From: Campylobacter pinnipediorum subsp. caledonicus
GTDB lineage: Bacteria; Campylobacterota; Campylobacteria; Campylobacterales; Campylobacteraceae
Assembly (NCBI RefSeq): GCF_002022005.1
Contig: NZ_CP017258.1
Location: 1,240,001 to 1,304,000 of the forward strand
Reading direction: 5' to 3'
Length of the DNA stretch: 64,000 nt
Below the pieces are notes generated by a model, which saw only the letters and a program-made list of their open reading frames with translations, did no database searches and was not told the origin of the DNA. The position numbers and the translations under genes are program-made. The stretch's first letter is position 1. Every line of letters begins with the position of its first letter. Shown piece by piece: positions 29,569-38,310 of the stretch.

Positions 29569-31180
29569 TCTTATTATTATAAGTGTTTTAGGGCTAGGCG
29601 CTAAGGTCTTAGACTATAAAGAATTAAAAGACAAACCAAAAAGTCTTATAAAAGATTATTATATAAATAGACTCATAAACGAAGGAAAATATACAAAATC
29701 TCAAATTCAAGAATTATCAAAAGATATTTTTAGAAATGGTGGAGCTGTAAAAAAATCAATAGATCAAATACTACCACCAAAATACACACCTGGGGTTTGT
29801 AGCAAAGTCAATGCAAAAAATATATTAGATGCAAATGCGACTTGTCAAAATATGCTAACAAGCATTAGTTTTAGTTTAAAACTAGACAATCAAACAAGGG
29901 AAAAACTAGCTATAAGTTTAAACAATAAATTTAAGAACAAATCTCAAATTTTATTAAATCTAAACTCCAAAAATCCGGCTTTAGCTTTTGCAAAACAAGG
30001 AGATATGGACTCGTTTGTATCTTTATTTAAAGCTAGTTCACAAAAACAAAAAGATGAGTTTTTTGGTATTGAATTTAATAAAAAAACAATGGATATGTTT
30101 TATAACACAAAAGGTTTTATTCAAATATTAATGGACTTAGTTCTTAAAAGAGATTTTAATAAATTTAGACAAAATTTATTAAAAATAACACCAGAGATAA
30201 CAGAACAAAAAGAGGCATTTTTCTTAGGGTTAAATGCAATCACTTTAGATAATACAAAAAAAGCAAAAGCATTTTTTAAAAGAGCAGCTGATACATATAA
30301 ACTAACAAGACAAAAGGATAATGCTAATTTTTGGTTATATCTTTTAGGAGACAAAAATATCTTAAATGAACTTGCAAAAAGCAATGATATAAACATATAC
30401 TCTTTATACGCGAAAGAGCTGACTCACTCCAAGCCTTTTAATATATATGCGCCAAGACCAAAAATTAAAAAATCAACTAAATACGATATAACAAATCCAT
30501 TTGTTTGGCAACAAATAGCAGATAATGCAAAAGATAAAAATCAAAAAGAACTTGAAAAAATAGCTATTCAGTTTTATTCAAAAGATACAATTGCTGCCTA
30601 TGTATATTTTATGCAAAAAGCCAATAATTGGGAGAAAAACTATTTTATAATTCCAGAAAATGAGGGTCTTAATGGTCTAAATAGTCTAAGAAAATCTATG
30701 ATTTTTTCATTAGCAAGACAAGAGAGTCTATTTTTACCATCTGTCATATCAACATCTTATGCACTTGGAACAATGCAATTTATGCCATTTTTAGCTAATG
30801 CAATAGGTAAAAAAGAGCTAAAAATACAAAACTTTGATCAAGATGATATGTTTAATCCAACCATTGCATATAGATTTGCAAACCATCATCTTGATTATCT
30901 TGAAAAATATCTAAAACATCCACTTTTTATAGCTTATGCATATAATGGTGGCATAGGATTTACAAAAAGATTATTACTAAGAGATGATATGTTTAAAAAT
31001 GGAAAATTTGAACCATTTTTGTCAATGGAGCTTATACCATACTCAGAAACAAGACTTTATGGGAAAAAAGTATTAGCAAATTATGTGATTTATAGAGCTC
31101 TTACTGGTTCCAATATAAAGATTTCGCGACTTTTTGAAATTCTAACTCAACCTGCTCTAACTGACAATTTTCGCAAATAG
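29546..31180 (+). CDS. slt: Soluble lytic murein transglycosylase Slt
   Basis: A 544-residue periplasmic lytic transglycosylase. A signal peptide begins at the TTG start (LLLRLFSLIIISVLGLG). A long alpha-superhelical domain (about 40-370) precedes the lysozyme-like domain with catalytic Glu in SLARQESLFLPSVIS, SYALGTMQFMP, and AYNGG. The TTG at 29546 has AAGG seven bases upstream and lies within the end of yggT. The last 80 bp are also the end of a lipoprotein gene on the opposite strand. Confidence 0.93.
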   Translation: MLLLRLFSLIIISVLGLGAKVLDYKELKDKPKSLIKDYYINRLINEGKYTKSQIQELSKDIFRNGGAVKKSIDQILPPKYTPGVCSKVNAKNILDANATCQNMLTSISFSLKLDNQTREKLAISLNNKFKNKSQILLNLNSKNPALAFAKQGDMDSFVSLFKASSQKQKDEFFGIEFNKKTMDMFYNTKGFIQILMDLVLKRDFNKFRQNLLKITPEITEQKEAFFLGLNAITLDNTKKAKAFFKRAADTYKLTRQKDNANFWLYLLGDKNILNELAKSNDINIYSLYAKELTHSKPFNIYAPRPKIKKSTKYDITNPFVWQQIADNAKDKNQKELEKIAIQFYSKDTIAAYVYFMQKANNWEKNYFIIPENEGLNGLNSLRKSMIFSLARQESLFLPSVISTSYALGTMQFMPFLANAIGKKELKIQNFDQDDMFNPTIAYRFANHHLDYLEKYLKHPLFIAYAYNGGIGFTKRLLLRDDMFKNGKFEPFLSMELIPYSETRLYGKKVLANYVIYRALTGSNIKISRLFEILTQPALTDNFRK

Positions 31181-31592
31181 AAAACTTAAACAATAGCCTC
31201 AATTTATCACTATCTTGACTTGAAGCTATTATCTCATAATAATCTGACCAAGGCATAGTAAAACCAAGAGTTTTTAAACTTTCATCATCACTATTTAATT
31301 TATTTATTGCTTTTATGTTTTTACTATTTATGGTTATATTGTCTTTGTCTATTTCTATATTTTTTGGGTTTATTGATATGATAAATTTTTCATCTGCCTG
31401 CTTTTTATTGTTATTTTTAAGCATAGGGTTTATATAAGTGCCGACAATAAGCGCTCTACCATCTTTTGTTATAATATCTTTTTTGCTTGTATAGGCCAGA
31501 ATTTCATTTTTAATTTCTTCTTTGGTGTATTGTTTATTTGAACATCCAAAAAAAATAATAAGCATTGCTAAAAATAATATATTTTTTTTCAT
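31101..31592 (-). CDS. Small lipoprotein of unknown function
   Basis: A 163-residue protein with a lipoprotein signal peptide (MKKNILFLAMLIIFFGCSNK), whose Cys follows the FFG lipobox. The mature part is polar with no recognised domain: EEIKNEILAY, then an Asn/Lys-rich stretch, then FSICENCQLEQVELEFQKVA near the end. C. jejuni has a hypothetical gene in the same place between slt and mobB. Its 3' end overlaps slt tail to tail by 80 bp, so the two transcripts are complementary there. Confidence 0.75.
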   Translation of the reverse strand: MKKNILFLAMLIIFFGCSNKQYTKEEIKNEILAYTSKKDIITKDGRALIVGTYINPMLKNNNKKQADEKFIISINPKNIEIDKDNITINSKNIKAINKLNSDDESLKTLGFTMPWSDYYEIIASSQDSDKLRLLFKFSICENCQLEQVELEFQKVAKSLYWNQ

Positions 31593-31669
31593 AGTTTTAT
31601 ACCTTTTAATTAAAGCAAGATTTTATCAAATTTAATTACATTTATCAATATTTTTAAGCCTATTTTGGA

Positions 31670-31675
31670 TATAAT
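31670..31675 (+). promoter_or_regulatory. -10 box for mobB-fbp-metG
   Basis: Perfect TATAAT, 31 bp before the mobB ATG, in T-rich sequence. Downstream AAGGG provides the ribosome-binding site. Confidence 0.65.
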
Positions 31676-31705
31676 CAACCCATTTTACGAATAAGGGCTT
31701 TAATT

Positions 31706-32188
31706 ATGAAGAGGTTAGCGGTCGCATTTTCTGGACCATCAAATAGTGGCAAAACCACCTTAATACTAAAAGTTGCACAAAATTTTATAAATAAAGGATT
31801 AAAAGTCGTGGTTATAAAACACGACCCAGCAGACAAAGCAAGATTTGATGTTGAGGGCAAAGATAGTTATAGATTTAGCCAAACTGGCGCAGATGTTGTC
31901 GTTTTAAGCCCAACCAGAACTACTTATTTTTCACAAGATAAATCAAATCTCAATGATGTTATAAAAATGATTGGGGACTTTGATCTACTGTTAGTCGAAG
32001 GACTTAAAACACTACCCTTACCTAGAATAAGTATATTTAAAGATGATATAGATGAAGACTATCTTGATTTTTCAAATGCAATTGCGACATATAAAAAAGA
32101 TATATCATATCCAAATATAACAAATATAGATTTAGACAACATAGATGAAATTTGTGATTGGATATTAAAAAATTCAAAGGCTGTATAA
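31706..32188 (+). CDS. mobB: Molybdopterin-guanine dinucleotide biosynthesis protein MobB
   Basis: A 160-residue P-loop GTPase that assists MobA in making the guanine dinucleotide form of the molybdenum or tungsten cofactor. Walker A is FSGPSNSGKTTLIL near residue 9, and the family motif VVIKHDPADKARFDVEGKDS follows, with LLLVEGLKTLPLPRI later. It is the first gene of mobB-fbp-small protein-metG. Together with the tungstate transporter at 60.5-63.1 kb it fits a cell that uses Mo/W enzymes such as nitrate reductase and formate dehydrogenase. Confidence 0.93.
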   Translation: MKRLAVAFSGPSNSGKTTLILKVAQNFINKGLKVVVIKHDPADKARFDVEGKDSYRFSQTGADVVVLSPTRTTYFSQDKSNLNDVIKMIGDFDLLLVEGLKTLPLPRISIFKDDIDEDYLDFSNAIATYKKDISYPNITNIDLDNIDEICDWILKNSKAV

Positions 32189-33049
32189 ATGGAAGAAATT
32201 ATCAAAAACATAGGAAAAAGTGTAAAACAAATAAGCGAAGAGATAAAATACGCAGATCTTGGCTACACACAACATGCTAATGCAACTGGCGACACACAAC
32301 TAAAACTAGATGTTTTAAGCGACAAGATAATAACACAAAACCTATCAAGCATAAGCTCAGTAAAAGCTATCGTGAGCGAGGAAAAAGATGAAATTTTATG
32401 GGTAAACAAAGATGCAAAATACATAATTGCTTATGATCCATTAGATGGTTCTAGTTTGGTTGATGTAAATTTTGCAATAGGTTCAATATTTGCAATATAT
32501 GAAGATGAATTAAAACCTGAAAATCTTATATCAGCGATATACTCTATTTATGGACCTAGAGTTGAGCTTGTAAAAAATACACAAAAAAATGAATTACCAA
32601 AACTTTATAGGCTAGATAAAGAAAATAATTTTAAATTTATAAAAGATCTGAAGCTAGAACACAAAGGCAAGCTAAACGCTACAGGAGCAACACAAAAAGG
32701 CTGGAGTGATAATCATTGTAAGTTTATAAGAGAGCTATTTTTACAAGGATATAGACTAAGATATTCTGGTGCTATGGTTAGTGATTTACATCAAATTTTA
32801 TTAAAAGGTGGAGGTATTTTTAGCTACCCAGCAACAACAGATGCTCCGAACGGAAAATTAAGAGTATTATTTGAAGTTTTACCTTTTGCATTTATATATG
32901 AAAATGCTGGTGGAGCGACAAGCAACGGATACTCAAAAACTCTTTTTGAAACAAAGATAGAAAAAATACACCAAACAACACCTTGCTTTTTTGGTTCAAA
33001 AGACGAGATAGAACTTCTTTATAAATTTTATGGTGACAAGAATGAGTGA
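32189..33049 (+). CDS. fbp: Fructose-1,6-bisphosphatase, class 1
   Basis: A 286-residue gluconeogenic phosphatase acting on fructose 1,6-bisphosphate. The metal-site segments are AIVSEEKDE and the signature [20 protein letters not shown]. The substrate region follows with [21 protein letters not shown] and [10 protein letters not shown]. It starts directly after the mobB stop and ends within the small downstream gene (8 bp overlap). Campylobacter relies on gluconeogenesis because most species lack a usable glycolysis, so this gene is expected to be important. Confidence 0.96.
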   Translation: MEEIIKNIGKSVKQISEEIKYADLGYTQHANATGDTQLKLDVLSDKIITQNLSSISSVKAIVSEEKDEILWVNKDAKYIIAYDPLDGSSLVDVNFAIGSIFAIYEDELKPENLISAIYSIYGPRVELVKNTQKNELPKLYRLDKENNFKFIKDLKLEHKGKLNATGATQKGWSDNHCKFIRELFLQGYRLRYSGAMVSDLHQILLKGGGIFSYPATTDAPNGKLRVLFEVLPFAFIYENAGGATSNGYSKTLFETKIEKIHQTTPCFFGSKDEIELLYKFYGDKNE

Positions 33050-33245
33050 AGAGCAAATCACAAAAGATGAATTTGAACTAAAATTAGAACAAGATTCAAT
33101 TGCATTACAACAATGCCAAGCAGATAAAAATTTAAAAACTTGTTTTGATTGCGAAGCCTTGTTTAAATGTGAAATAAGGAAGAGTTATGTTTATAGCGTA
33201 TACAACTCTATGTCAAAAGGACAACAAGGTGGATTTGAATTTTAG
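33042..33245 (+). CDS. Small Cys-containing conserved protein
   Basis: A 67-residue acidic protein between fbp and metG. It has a cysteine cluster ([21 protein letters not shown]) that could bind a metal or form disulfides, and a C-terminal tail [17 protein letters not shown]. The ATG at 33042 is preferred over 33030, giving an 8 bp overlap with the fbp stop. A homologous small gene lies at the same place in C. jejuni. No function is known. Confidence 0.75.
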   Translation: MSEEQITKDEFELKLEQDSIALQQCQADKNLKTCFDCEALFKCEIRKSYVYSVYNSMSKGQQGGFEF

Positions 33246-33266
33246 TAAGTTATTTAAGGAAAAAAT

Positions 33267-35171
33267 ATGAAAAAAGCATACATAACCACACCTATTTATT
33301 ATGTGAACGATGTTGCACACATCGGACACGCATATACAACAATCATAGCAGACACTTTAGCTCGTTTTAAAAGACTTCAAGGATATGATACATATTTTAT
33401 GACAGGAACTGATGAACACGGCCAAAAAATAGAACAAGCGGCTCAACAAAGAGGGAAAACACCAAAAGAGTATGCAGATGAAATTAGCGGTAAATTTAAA
33501 AAATTGTGGGATGATTTTGAGATAAGTTATGACCATTTCATAAGAACAACAGATGAAGAGCATATATTAACTGCACAAAATGCCTTTTTAAAAATGTATG
33601 AAAAAGGCGACATCTACAAAGGCGAATACGAAGGATTTTACTGTGTTAGCTGTGAAACATTTTTCACACAAACACAACTTCTTGAAAATAACTGCTGTCC
33701 TGATTGTGGAAAGCCAACAAATATAGTAAAAGAAGAGAGCTATTTTTTCCGTTTATCAAAATATCAAGATGCGATTTTGGATTGGTATGAGAAAAATGAG
33801 CAAAGTGTATTACCAAAAGGTAAAAAAAATGAGGTTGTAAGCTTTGTGAAAGGTGGATTAAAAGATTTATCCATCACAAGAACAAGCTTTGATTGGGGGA
33901 TTAAACTTCCAAAACAGATAAATGATGAAAAACATGTTATGTATGTATGGCTTGATGCATTAGTAAATTATCTAACAACGCTTGGATACTCAAGAGATAA
34001 CAAAAGAATGGACTTTTGGGATAATGCGATACACCTAGTCGGTAAAGATATTTTAAGATTTCATGCTGTTTATTGGCCTGCTTTTTTACTAAGCCTAGAC
34101 CTACCTCTTCCAAAATCTGTAGCAGCTCACGGATGGTGGACAAGAGATGGTCAAAAAATGAGTAAAAGTAAAGGCAATGTAGTAAATCCAAAAGAGGTAG
34201 CTGATGCTTATGGACTTGAAAATTTTAGATATTTTTTATTGCGTGAAGTTCCTTTTGGTCAAGATGGAGATTTTAGTCAAAAAGCTATAATAGATAGAAT
34301 AAATTCTGAATTAAACAACGGTCTTGGAAATTTACTAAATAGAATAATCGGAATGAGTGGAAAATATACAAATTTTGAAATACAAAGCAAAGATTTGGTT
34401 AAATTTTATAATCAAGAATTACAAGAAGCAAACGAATACATACAAAATGCTATTGCAAATCTAGAAAATATAATGCCAAATAGATATCTAGAAGAAATTT
34501 GGAAAATAGTATCTTTAGCAAATGGAGTGATAGCAAAATATGAGCCGTGGCAGCTAATAAAAGACTCAAAGCAAGATGAAGCAAATGCACTTGTTGCACT
34601 TTGTGCAAATCTTCTTACGAAAGTCGCCATACTACTAAATCCTTGTATGCCAAAAACAACACAAAAAATTGCAGATGCACTTGGATTTATAATTGATACG
34701 AAATCATATCAAGATATTATCTTAGAAAATAAAATCATTGATTATACAACAAAAAAGACAGAGCCATTATTTACACGAATAGAAGAAGAACTAATGAAAA
34801 AAGATACACAAACACAAGAACAACAGACACAAAAAGAAAAAGAAGATGATAGTATAAGCATAGATGATTTTTCAAAACTTGTTATCAAGGTCGGCGAAGT
34901 TCTTGAATGCGAGAGAGTCGAAGGAAGCGAGAAATTGCTTAAATTTCAAATAGACCTTGGCGAAGAAAAACCACGCCAAATTTTATCAGGAATAGCAAAA
35001 TATTATGAGCCAAGCGAATTAATAGGCAAACAAGTATGTGTTTTAGCAAACTTAAAAGAGAGAAAGATAATGAAACAAATATCTCAAGGTATGATTTTAA
35101 GTGCTGAAGATGGAAAATTAACACTACTTACAACACATGCAAAAGTAAAAAATGGTGCAATAATAGGATAA
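33267..35171 (+). CDS. metG: Methionyl-tRNA synthetase
   Basis: A 634-residue class I synthetase. Motifs in order: the HIGH box in VAHIGHAYTTIIAD, the zinc knuckle CVSCETFFTQ followed by NCCPDCG, the KMSKS loop MSKSKGNVVN, the alpha-helical anticodon-binding domain, and a C-terminal EMAP-like tRNA-binding domain (about 530-634: VIKVGEVLECERVEGSEKLL). A Gln/Glu-rich linker (about 505-525) joins the last two. The gene ends immediately before the Mur-like protein. In contrast to the GluRS-like gene 4 kb upstream, all catalytic motifs are intact. Confidence 0.97.
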   Translation: MKKAYITTPIYYVNDVAHIGHAYTTIIADTLARFKRLQGYDTYFMTGTDEHGQKIEQAAQQRGKTPKEYADEISGKFKKLWDDFEISYDHFIRTTDEEHILTAQNAFLKMYEKGDIYKGEYEGFYCVSCETFFTQTQLLENNCCPDCGKPTNIVKEESYFFRLSKYQDAILDWYEKNEQSVLPKGKKNEVVSFVKGGLKDLSITRTSFDWGIKLPKQINDEKHVMYVWLDALVNYLTTLGYSRDNKRMDFWDNAIHLVGKDILRFHAVYWPAFLLSLDLPLPKSVAAHGWWTRDGQKMSKSKGNVVNPKEVADAYGLENFRYFLLREVPFGQDGDFSQKAIIDRINSELNNGLGNLLNRIIGMSGKYTNFEIQSKDLVKFYNQELQEANEYIQNAIANLENIMPNRYLEEIWKIVSLANGVIAKYEPWQLIKDSKQDEANALVALCANLLTKVAILLNPCMPKTTQKIADALGFIIDTKSYQDIILENKIIDYTTKKTEPLFTRIEEELMKKDTQTQEQQTQKEKEDDSISIDDFSKLVIKVGEVLECERVEGSEKLLKFQIDLGEEKPRQILSGIAKYYEPSELIGKQVCVLANLKERKIMKQISQGMILSAEDGKLTLLTTHAKVKNGAIIG

Positions 35172-36149
35172 ATGAGACTAGAAAATCTATGTAGATTGTT
35201 AAACGGAACCTTACTCAACACTCCAGCGATATCCGAGATAAATGAGTTTGGTTTTGACGCAAAAGCCATAAAACGAGGATATGCATTTTTTTCAAACGAT
35301 TCAAATGAAAATGACATATCCCAAGCCATAAGTAATGGCGCCTATGCGATCATAGCAACCAAGATAAACTCTATACAAGATAAAGAAGTAGCATATATAA
35401 AAGTTGAAGATATACAACTATCGATCATTAGGCTTGTTAGGTTTATGGCTTCCGAAAAATCACTTGTTTTTTATCACATAAACAAGATACAAATGTCAAT
35501 TATTTCAAACATACATATAAAAAATGCAAAATTACTACCAAATAGGATTCATGATATTTTTAAAATTATTCAAAATGCTAATTTTAATGACATTTTTTTT
35601 AGTGATGATATAGAAATTTTAAATCAATTATCACCAAATTATCAGTCAACAGCACTTACAAAAAATATAGAAATAATAAACTCAAATTCTATGTTTTTTG
35701 TAAATTTTGTTTTTGATGAAATTTATTATCAAAATATAAATATACCACAAATATTTTTAAAAGATTTATGCTCACTTATAGAAACACTAAGTGGTAACAA
35801 TATACATTTTAAGCTAAATGAAATAAAAAGTTTAGATCACTTCGAGCCTATATTTATAGATAAAAATTTCTATCCAGTAAGTTTTGGAACAAGTTTTAGA
35901 GCTATAATTGTAGAAAATGACATAGAACTTTTTAAACTAGAAGCAAATTATCTTGCTAATAAATTTGATCAATCAGATATAATAATAACAGCTAGTAAAA
36001 ATACAAAGCTGGATATAGAAAATGTAGCGTATTTTAAAAACTTAAATGATATAAAAAGCTTTAAAAATTTCAGATATGTACTTATATTATGCAATAAAGA
36101 AGAGCTTATGGAAAGATTAAACGAAAAAGAAGAAGCAACTCTTTTTTAA
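35172..36149 (+). CDS. Orphan Mur-ligase-N-domain-like protein
   Basis: A 325-residue protein starting directly after metG. The first ~80 residues resemble the UDP-MurNAc-binding N-domain of MurE/MurF (LLNGTLLNTPAISEINEFGF, then DAKAIKRGYAFFS and QAISNGAYAIIATK). The GxxGKT ATP loop of Mur ligases is absent; the equivalent region reads LVFYHINKIQMSIIS. A second, unrecognised half follows (about 100-325). It is therefore not a functional ligase on sequence grounds. A gene at this position is conserved in C. jejuni as a hypothetical protein. A sensor or scaffold for cell-wall precursors is a guess. Confidence 0.65.
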   Translation: MRLENLCRLLNGTLLNTPAISEINEFGFDAKAIKRGYAFFSNDSNENDISQAISNGAYAIIATKINSIQDKEVAYIKVEDIQLSIIRLVRFMASEKSLVFYHINKIQMSIISNIHIKNAKLLPNRIHDIFKIIQNANFNDIFFSDDIEILNQLSPNYQSTALTKNIEIINSNSMFFVNFVFDEIYYQNINIPQIFLKDLCSLIETLSGNNIHFKLNEIKSLDHFEPIFIDKNFYPVSFGTSFRAIIVENDIELFKLEANYLANKFDQSDIIITASKNTKLDIENVAYFKNLNDIKSFKNFRYVLILCNKEELMERLNEKEEATLF

Positions 36150-36150
36150 A

Positions 36151-36684
36151 CTATTTTTGTTTATTTCCATAAACTTTGATATTAAAAGTCATGTCTATAT
36201 TTTTCCCATCACCAGTCATCTTGATAGGAAACTCGGCTTTTATTATGCTACTATATTTACCAAGGCTATCTAAAAAATCATAAAACTTCTTTGGAGTTTT
36301 TACCAAACTAGTAACTTTAAGCTCATACAAAAAATACTCACTATCATCTGTCTTATCTATTTGATTTAAAGATACATTTTTGAAAAACTTTGATGTAAAT
36401 TTTATAAAATCATCTTTATCAAATTTGCTATCATAAGATTTTAGCAAAAATTGATTATCTTGTTTTATGCTATTTAAATTATTTGAATACATATCAAATA
36501 CTTGTTTTACCTTAACATAAGATGCCATCTGAGAGTTGTTTTCTTTACTTAGTTTTCTATACTCTTTTATATTTGGAACTAAAAATCCAAAAACCATAAT
36601 AAGGGCAATCAAAGCAAATATAAATATAAAAAGCAAAAGTTTAACTATGTCTATATTTTCTAAACTTGTATCTTTTTTACTCAT
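36151..36684 (-). CDS. PilO-like membrane protein
   Basis: A 177-residue bitopic protein: short cytoplasmic N-terminus, one membrane helix (about 14-38), a coiled coil (about 40-75), and a small periplasmic alpha/beta domain. This matches the layout of type IV pilus PilO and type II secretion GspM proteins, but sequence identity is too low to be sure. The ATG at 36684 is preferred, with GAGGG five bases upstream and an 8 bp overlap with the PilN-like gene. It is the last gene of a three-gene set. A role in transformation-type DNA uptake, as in other Campylobacter, is inferred. Confidence 0.5.
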   Translation of the reverse strand: MSKKDTSLENIDIVKLLLFIFIFALIALIMVFGFLVPNIKEYRKLSKENNSQMASYVKVKQVFDMYSNNLNSIKQDNQFLLKSYDSKFDKDDFIKFTSKFFKNVSLNQIDKTDDSEYFLYELKVTSLVKTPKKFYDFLDSLGKYSSIIKAEFPIKMTGDGKNIDMTFNIKVYGNKQK

Positions 36685-37198
36685 TATATCCCTCTGAATT
36701 ATCCATCTTATTTGTGCTAACAAATCCATACCATCCATTTTTTATCTGATAAAAACTTGTATTAGATGTGTTAAAAATTGATTTTAACGGCGTTGAAAGC
36801 AACTGATTAAAAACATTTTTTGTTGGTGTGATACCTCTTATGATGAGAGATGTCTTATCCATCATAACCTCTTCAAGAGTAATGCTATCAGGAACCAAAT
36901 CAAAAAGATTGTGTAGGCTTTGTTTTAATAGAGAATTTGAAGTTTGTATATCTTTGCCGACCTCAATTTTTGAATTTAAATTATCAATCATTGAATTCAT
37001 GCTTTCTATGTTCATATTAAGATCAATTTGTTGTTGTTTTAAGCTATTAGTATCGCTTTTTATGGAGTAGTTTTTATACAAAATAAACAAATTAGATAAG
37101 AACAAAAATACAAATAGAAATGATATCAAAATCATCCAAACTTTTGTAAAAATGCTAAAAATGGGTCTTGGTTCTGGTTTTATAAAACTAAAACTCAT
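36677..37198 (-). CDS. PilN-like membrane protein
   Basis: A 173-residue bitopic protein with a short basic N-terminus, one membrane helix (about 18-42), a coiled coil (about 48-80) and a ferredoxin-like periplasmic domain (about 95-160: LFDLVPDSITLEEVMMDK, RGITPTKNVFNQLL). The element VPDSITLEEV is typical of PilN and GspL C-domains, so this is the best-supported of the three. It is sandwiched between the PilM-like gene (4 bp overlap) and the PilO-like gene. Confidence 0.55.
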   Translation of the reverse strand: MSFSFIKPEPRPIFSIFTKVWMILISFLFVFLFLSNLFILYKNYSIKSDTNSLKQQQIDLNMNIESMNSMIDNLNSKIEVGKDIQTSNSLLKQSLHNLFDLVPDSITLEEVMMDKTSLIIRGITPTKNVFNQLLSTPLKSIFNTSNTSFYQIKNGWYGFVSTNKMDNSEGYNE

Positions 37199-38196
37199 AA
37201 ACTTATCTCCTTTTGCATTAACTCATTCATGCTTTTTAATGTATCCACCTGATGAACATATGTTTCTACAAAAAGCTCAGTTTGTATATATTGTAAGAAA
37301 GTAGCACTCGTTCTTGAGCTATCAAAAACAACTATATCTTGTATAAAATCACCATCATATAAAGGATTTAGGTAAAATTCTTTTATAGCTGACATTATAT
37401 AACGATACATGCCCATATCACGCCCAAAAATAGAAACAGAAGCATCTACATCTTTTGATTCTGGCATATTTATATCATAACCCAAATCTTCAAATTCCTT
37501 AGGCTTTTCATCCTGGATTATATCATCAAGACTAGTTAAGCCATCTAAAGATGACATCTCCTCTTCATCTTTTACTATGAGATTGTCTATATCTGTAATA
37601 TCCTCTTTATTAAATTCTGATTCATCAGAAACTGTATAATCATTTTTATCTAACTTAAAAAAAGTTGCAAATTTCATCTTTTTTTTGCTAAAAATAGCAA
37701 GTGCTGCTGAATCATTCATAGAATACAAATACAAAGATGTATTTTCAGAAATTCCTATCTTTGAAATTTCATGAAACATAAGAGCAATAGGCGAATAAAG
37801 AAGGTCTATACTGCCCTCACCAAATAAATTCTTAGCTTTATTGACAGCAACGATATCAGCATACACGCTAAAATTATCAATGCTAATAGTGAGCAAATCA
37901 TCAGTTTTTATATTGTATTTTTCAAACTCTTCTTTATTAAGAGTTGGTAAAGCACCCTGAAAGTTGTCGTTATAAAAAAGTGATATATAAACAGCATAGT
38001 ATGCATCTTCTTGTCGTTTTACATAAGCTATAATTTTATCGTCTATATTTTCAGTATCAATATCAGTAAATGTCGCTTCTAGGGTCTTTACAACCTTACC
38101 ATTTTTAAATACACGACCATAAAACATGCATATAGAACCTTCTAAAACTACACTTAAAAATAAATTTGAAAAGATACGGCGTATAGAAAAGCTCAT
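37195..38196 (-). CDS. PilM/GspL-like cytoplasmic protein
   Basis: A 333-residue protein that would be the PilM-like (actin-fold) partner of the next two genes by position. It has no clear nucleotide-binding signature. Visible parts are SICMFYGRVFKNGKVVKT near the N-terminus, the alternating strand and helix segments SIDLLYSPIALMFHEI and SLYLYSMNDSAALAIF, an acidic low-complexity stretch (about 215-255, DEEEMSSLDGLTSLDD), and IVVFDSSRTSATFLQYI near the end. The AGGAG site lies 4 bases before its ATG. The assignment rests mostly on gene order. Confidence 0.4.
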   Translation of the reverse strand: MSFSIRRIFSNLFLSVVLEGSICMFYGRVFKNGKVVKTLEATFTDIDTENIDDKIIAYVKRQEDAYYAVYISLFYNDNFQGALPTLNKEEFEKYNIKTDDLLTISIDNFSVYADIVAVNKAKNLFGEGSIDLLYSPIALMFHEISKIGISENTSLYLYSMNDSAALAIFSKKKMKFATFFKLDKNDYTVSDESEFNKEDITDIDNLIVKDEEEMSSLDGLTSLDDIIQDEKPKEFEDLGYDINMPESKDVDASVSIFGRDMGMYRYIMSAIKEFYLNPLYDGDFIQDIVVFDSSRTSATFLQYIQTELFVETYVHQVDTLKSMNELMQKEISL

Positions 38197-38273
38197 ACTG
38201 CTCCTAAAATCACTTTATATTAATCAAAGCATATTACCGAAAAACGCATTAAAAAAGATTAAAAAATTACTGC

Positions 38274-38279
38274 TATAAT
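38274..38279 (+). promoter_or_regulatory. -10 box for ciaB
   Basis: Perfect TATAAT 31 bp before the ciaB ATG, in the divergent gap with the PilM-like gene. Confidence 0.65.
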
Positions 38280-38310
38280 TATAAAAACAAAAATAAAATT
38301 AGGTAATAAT

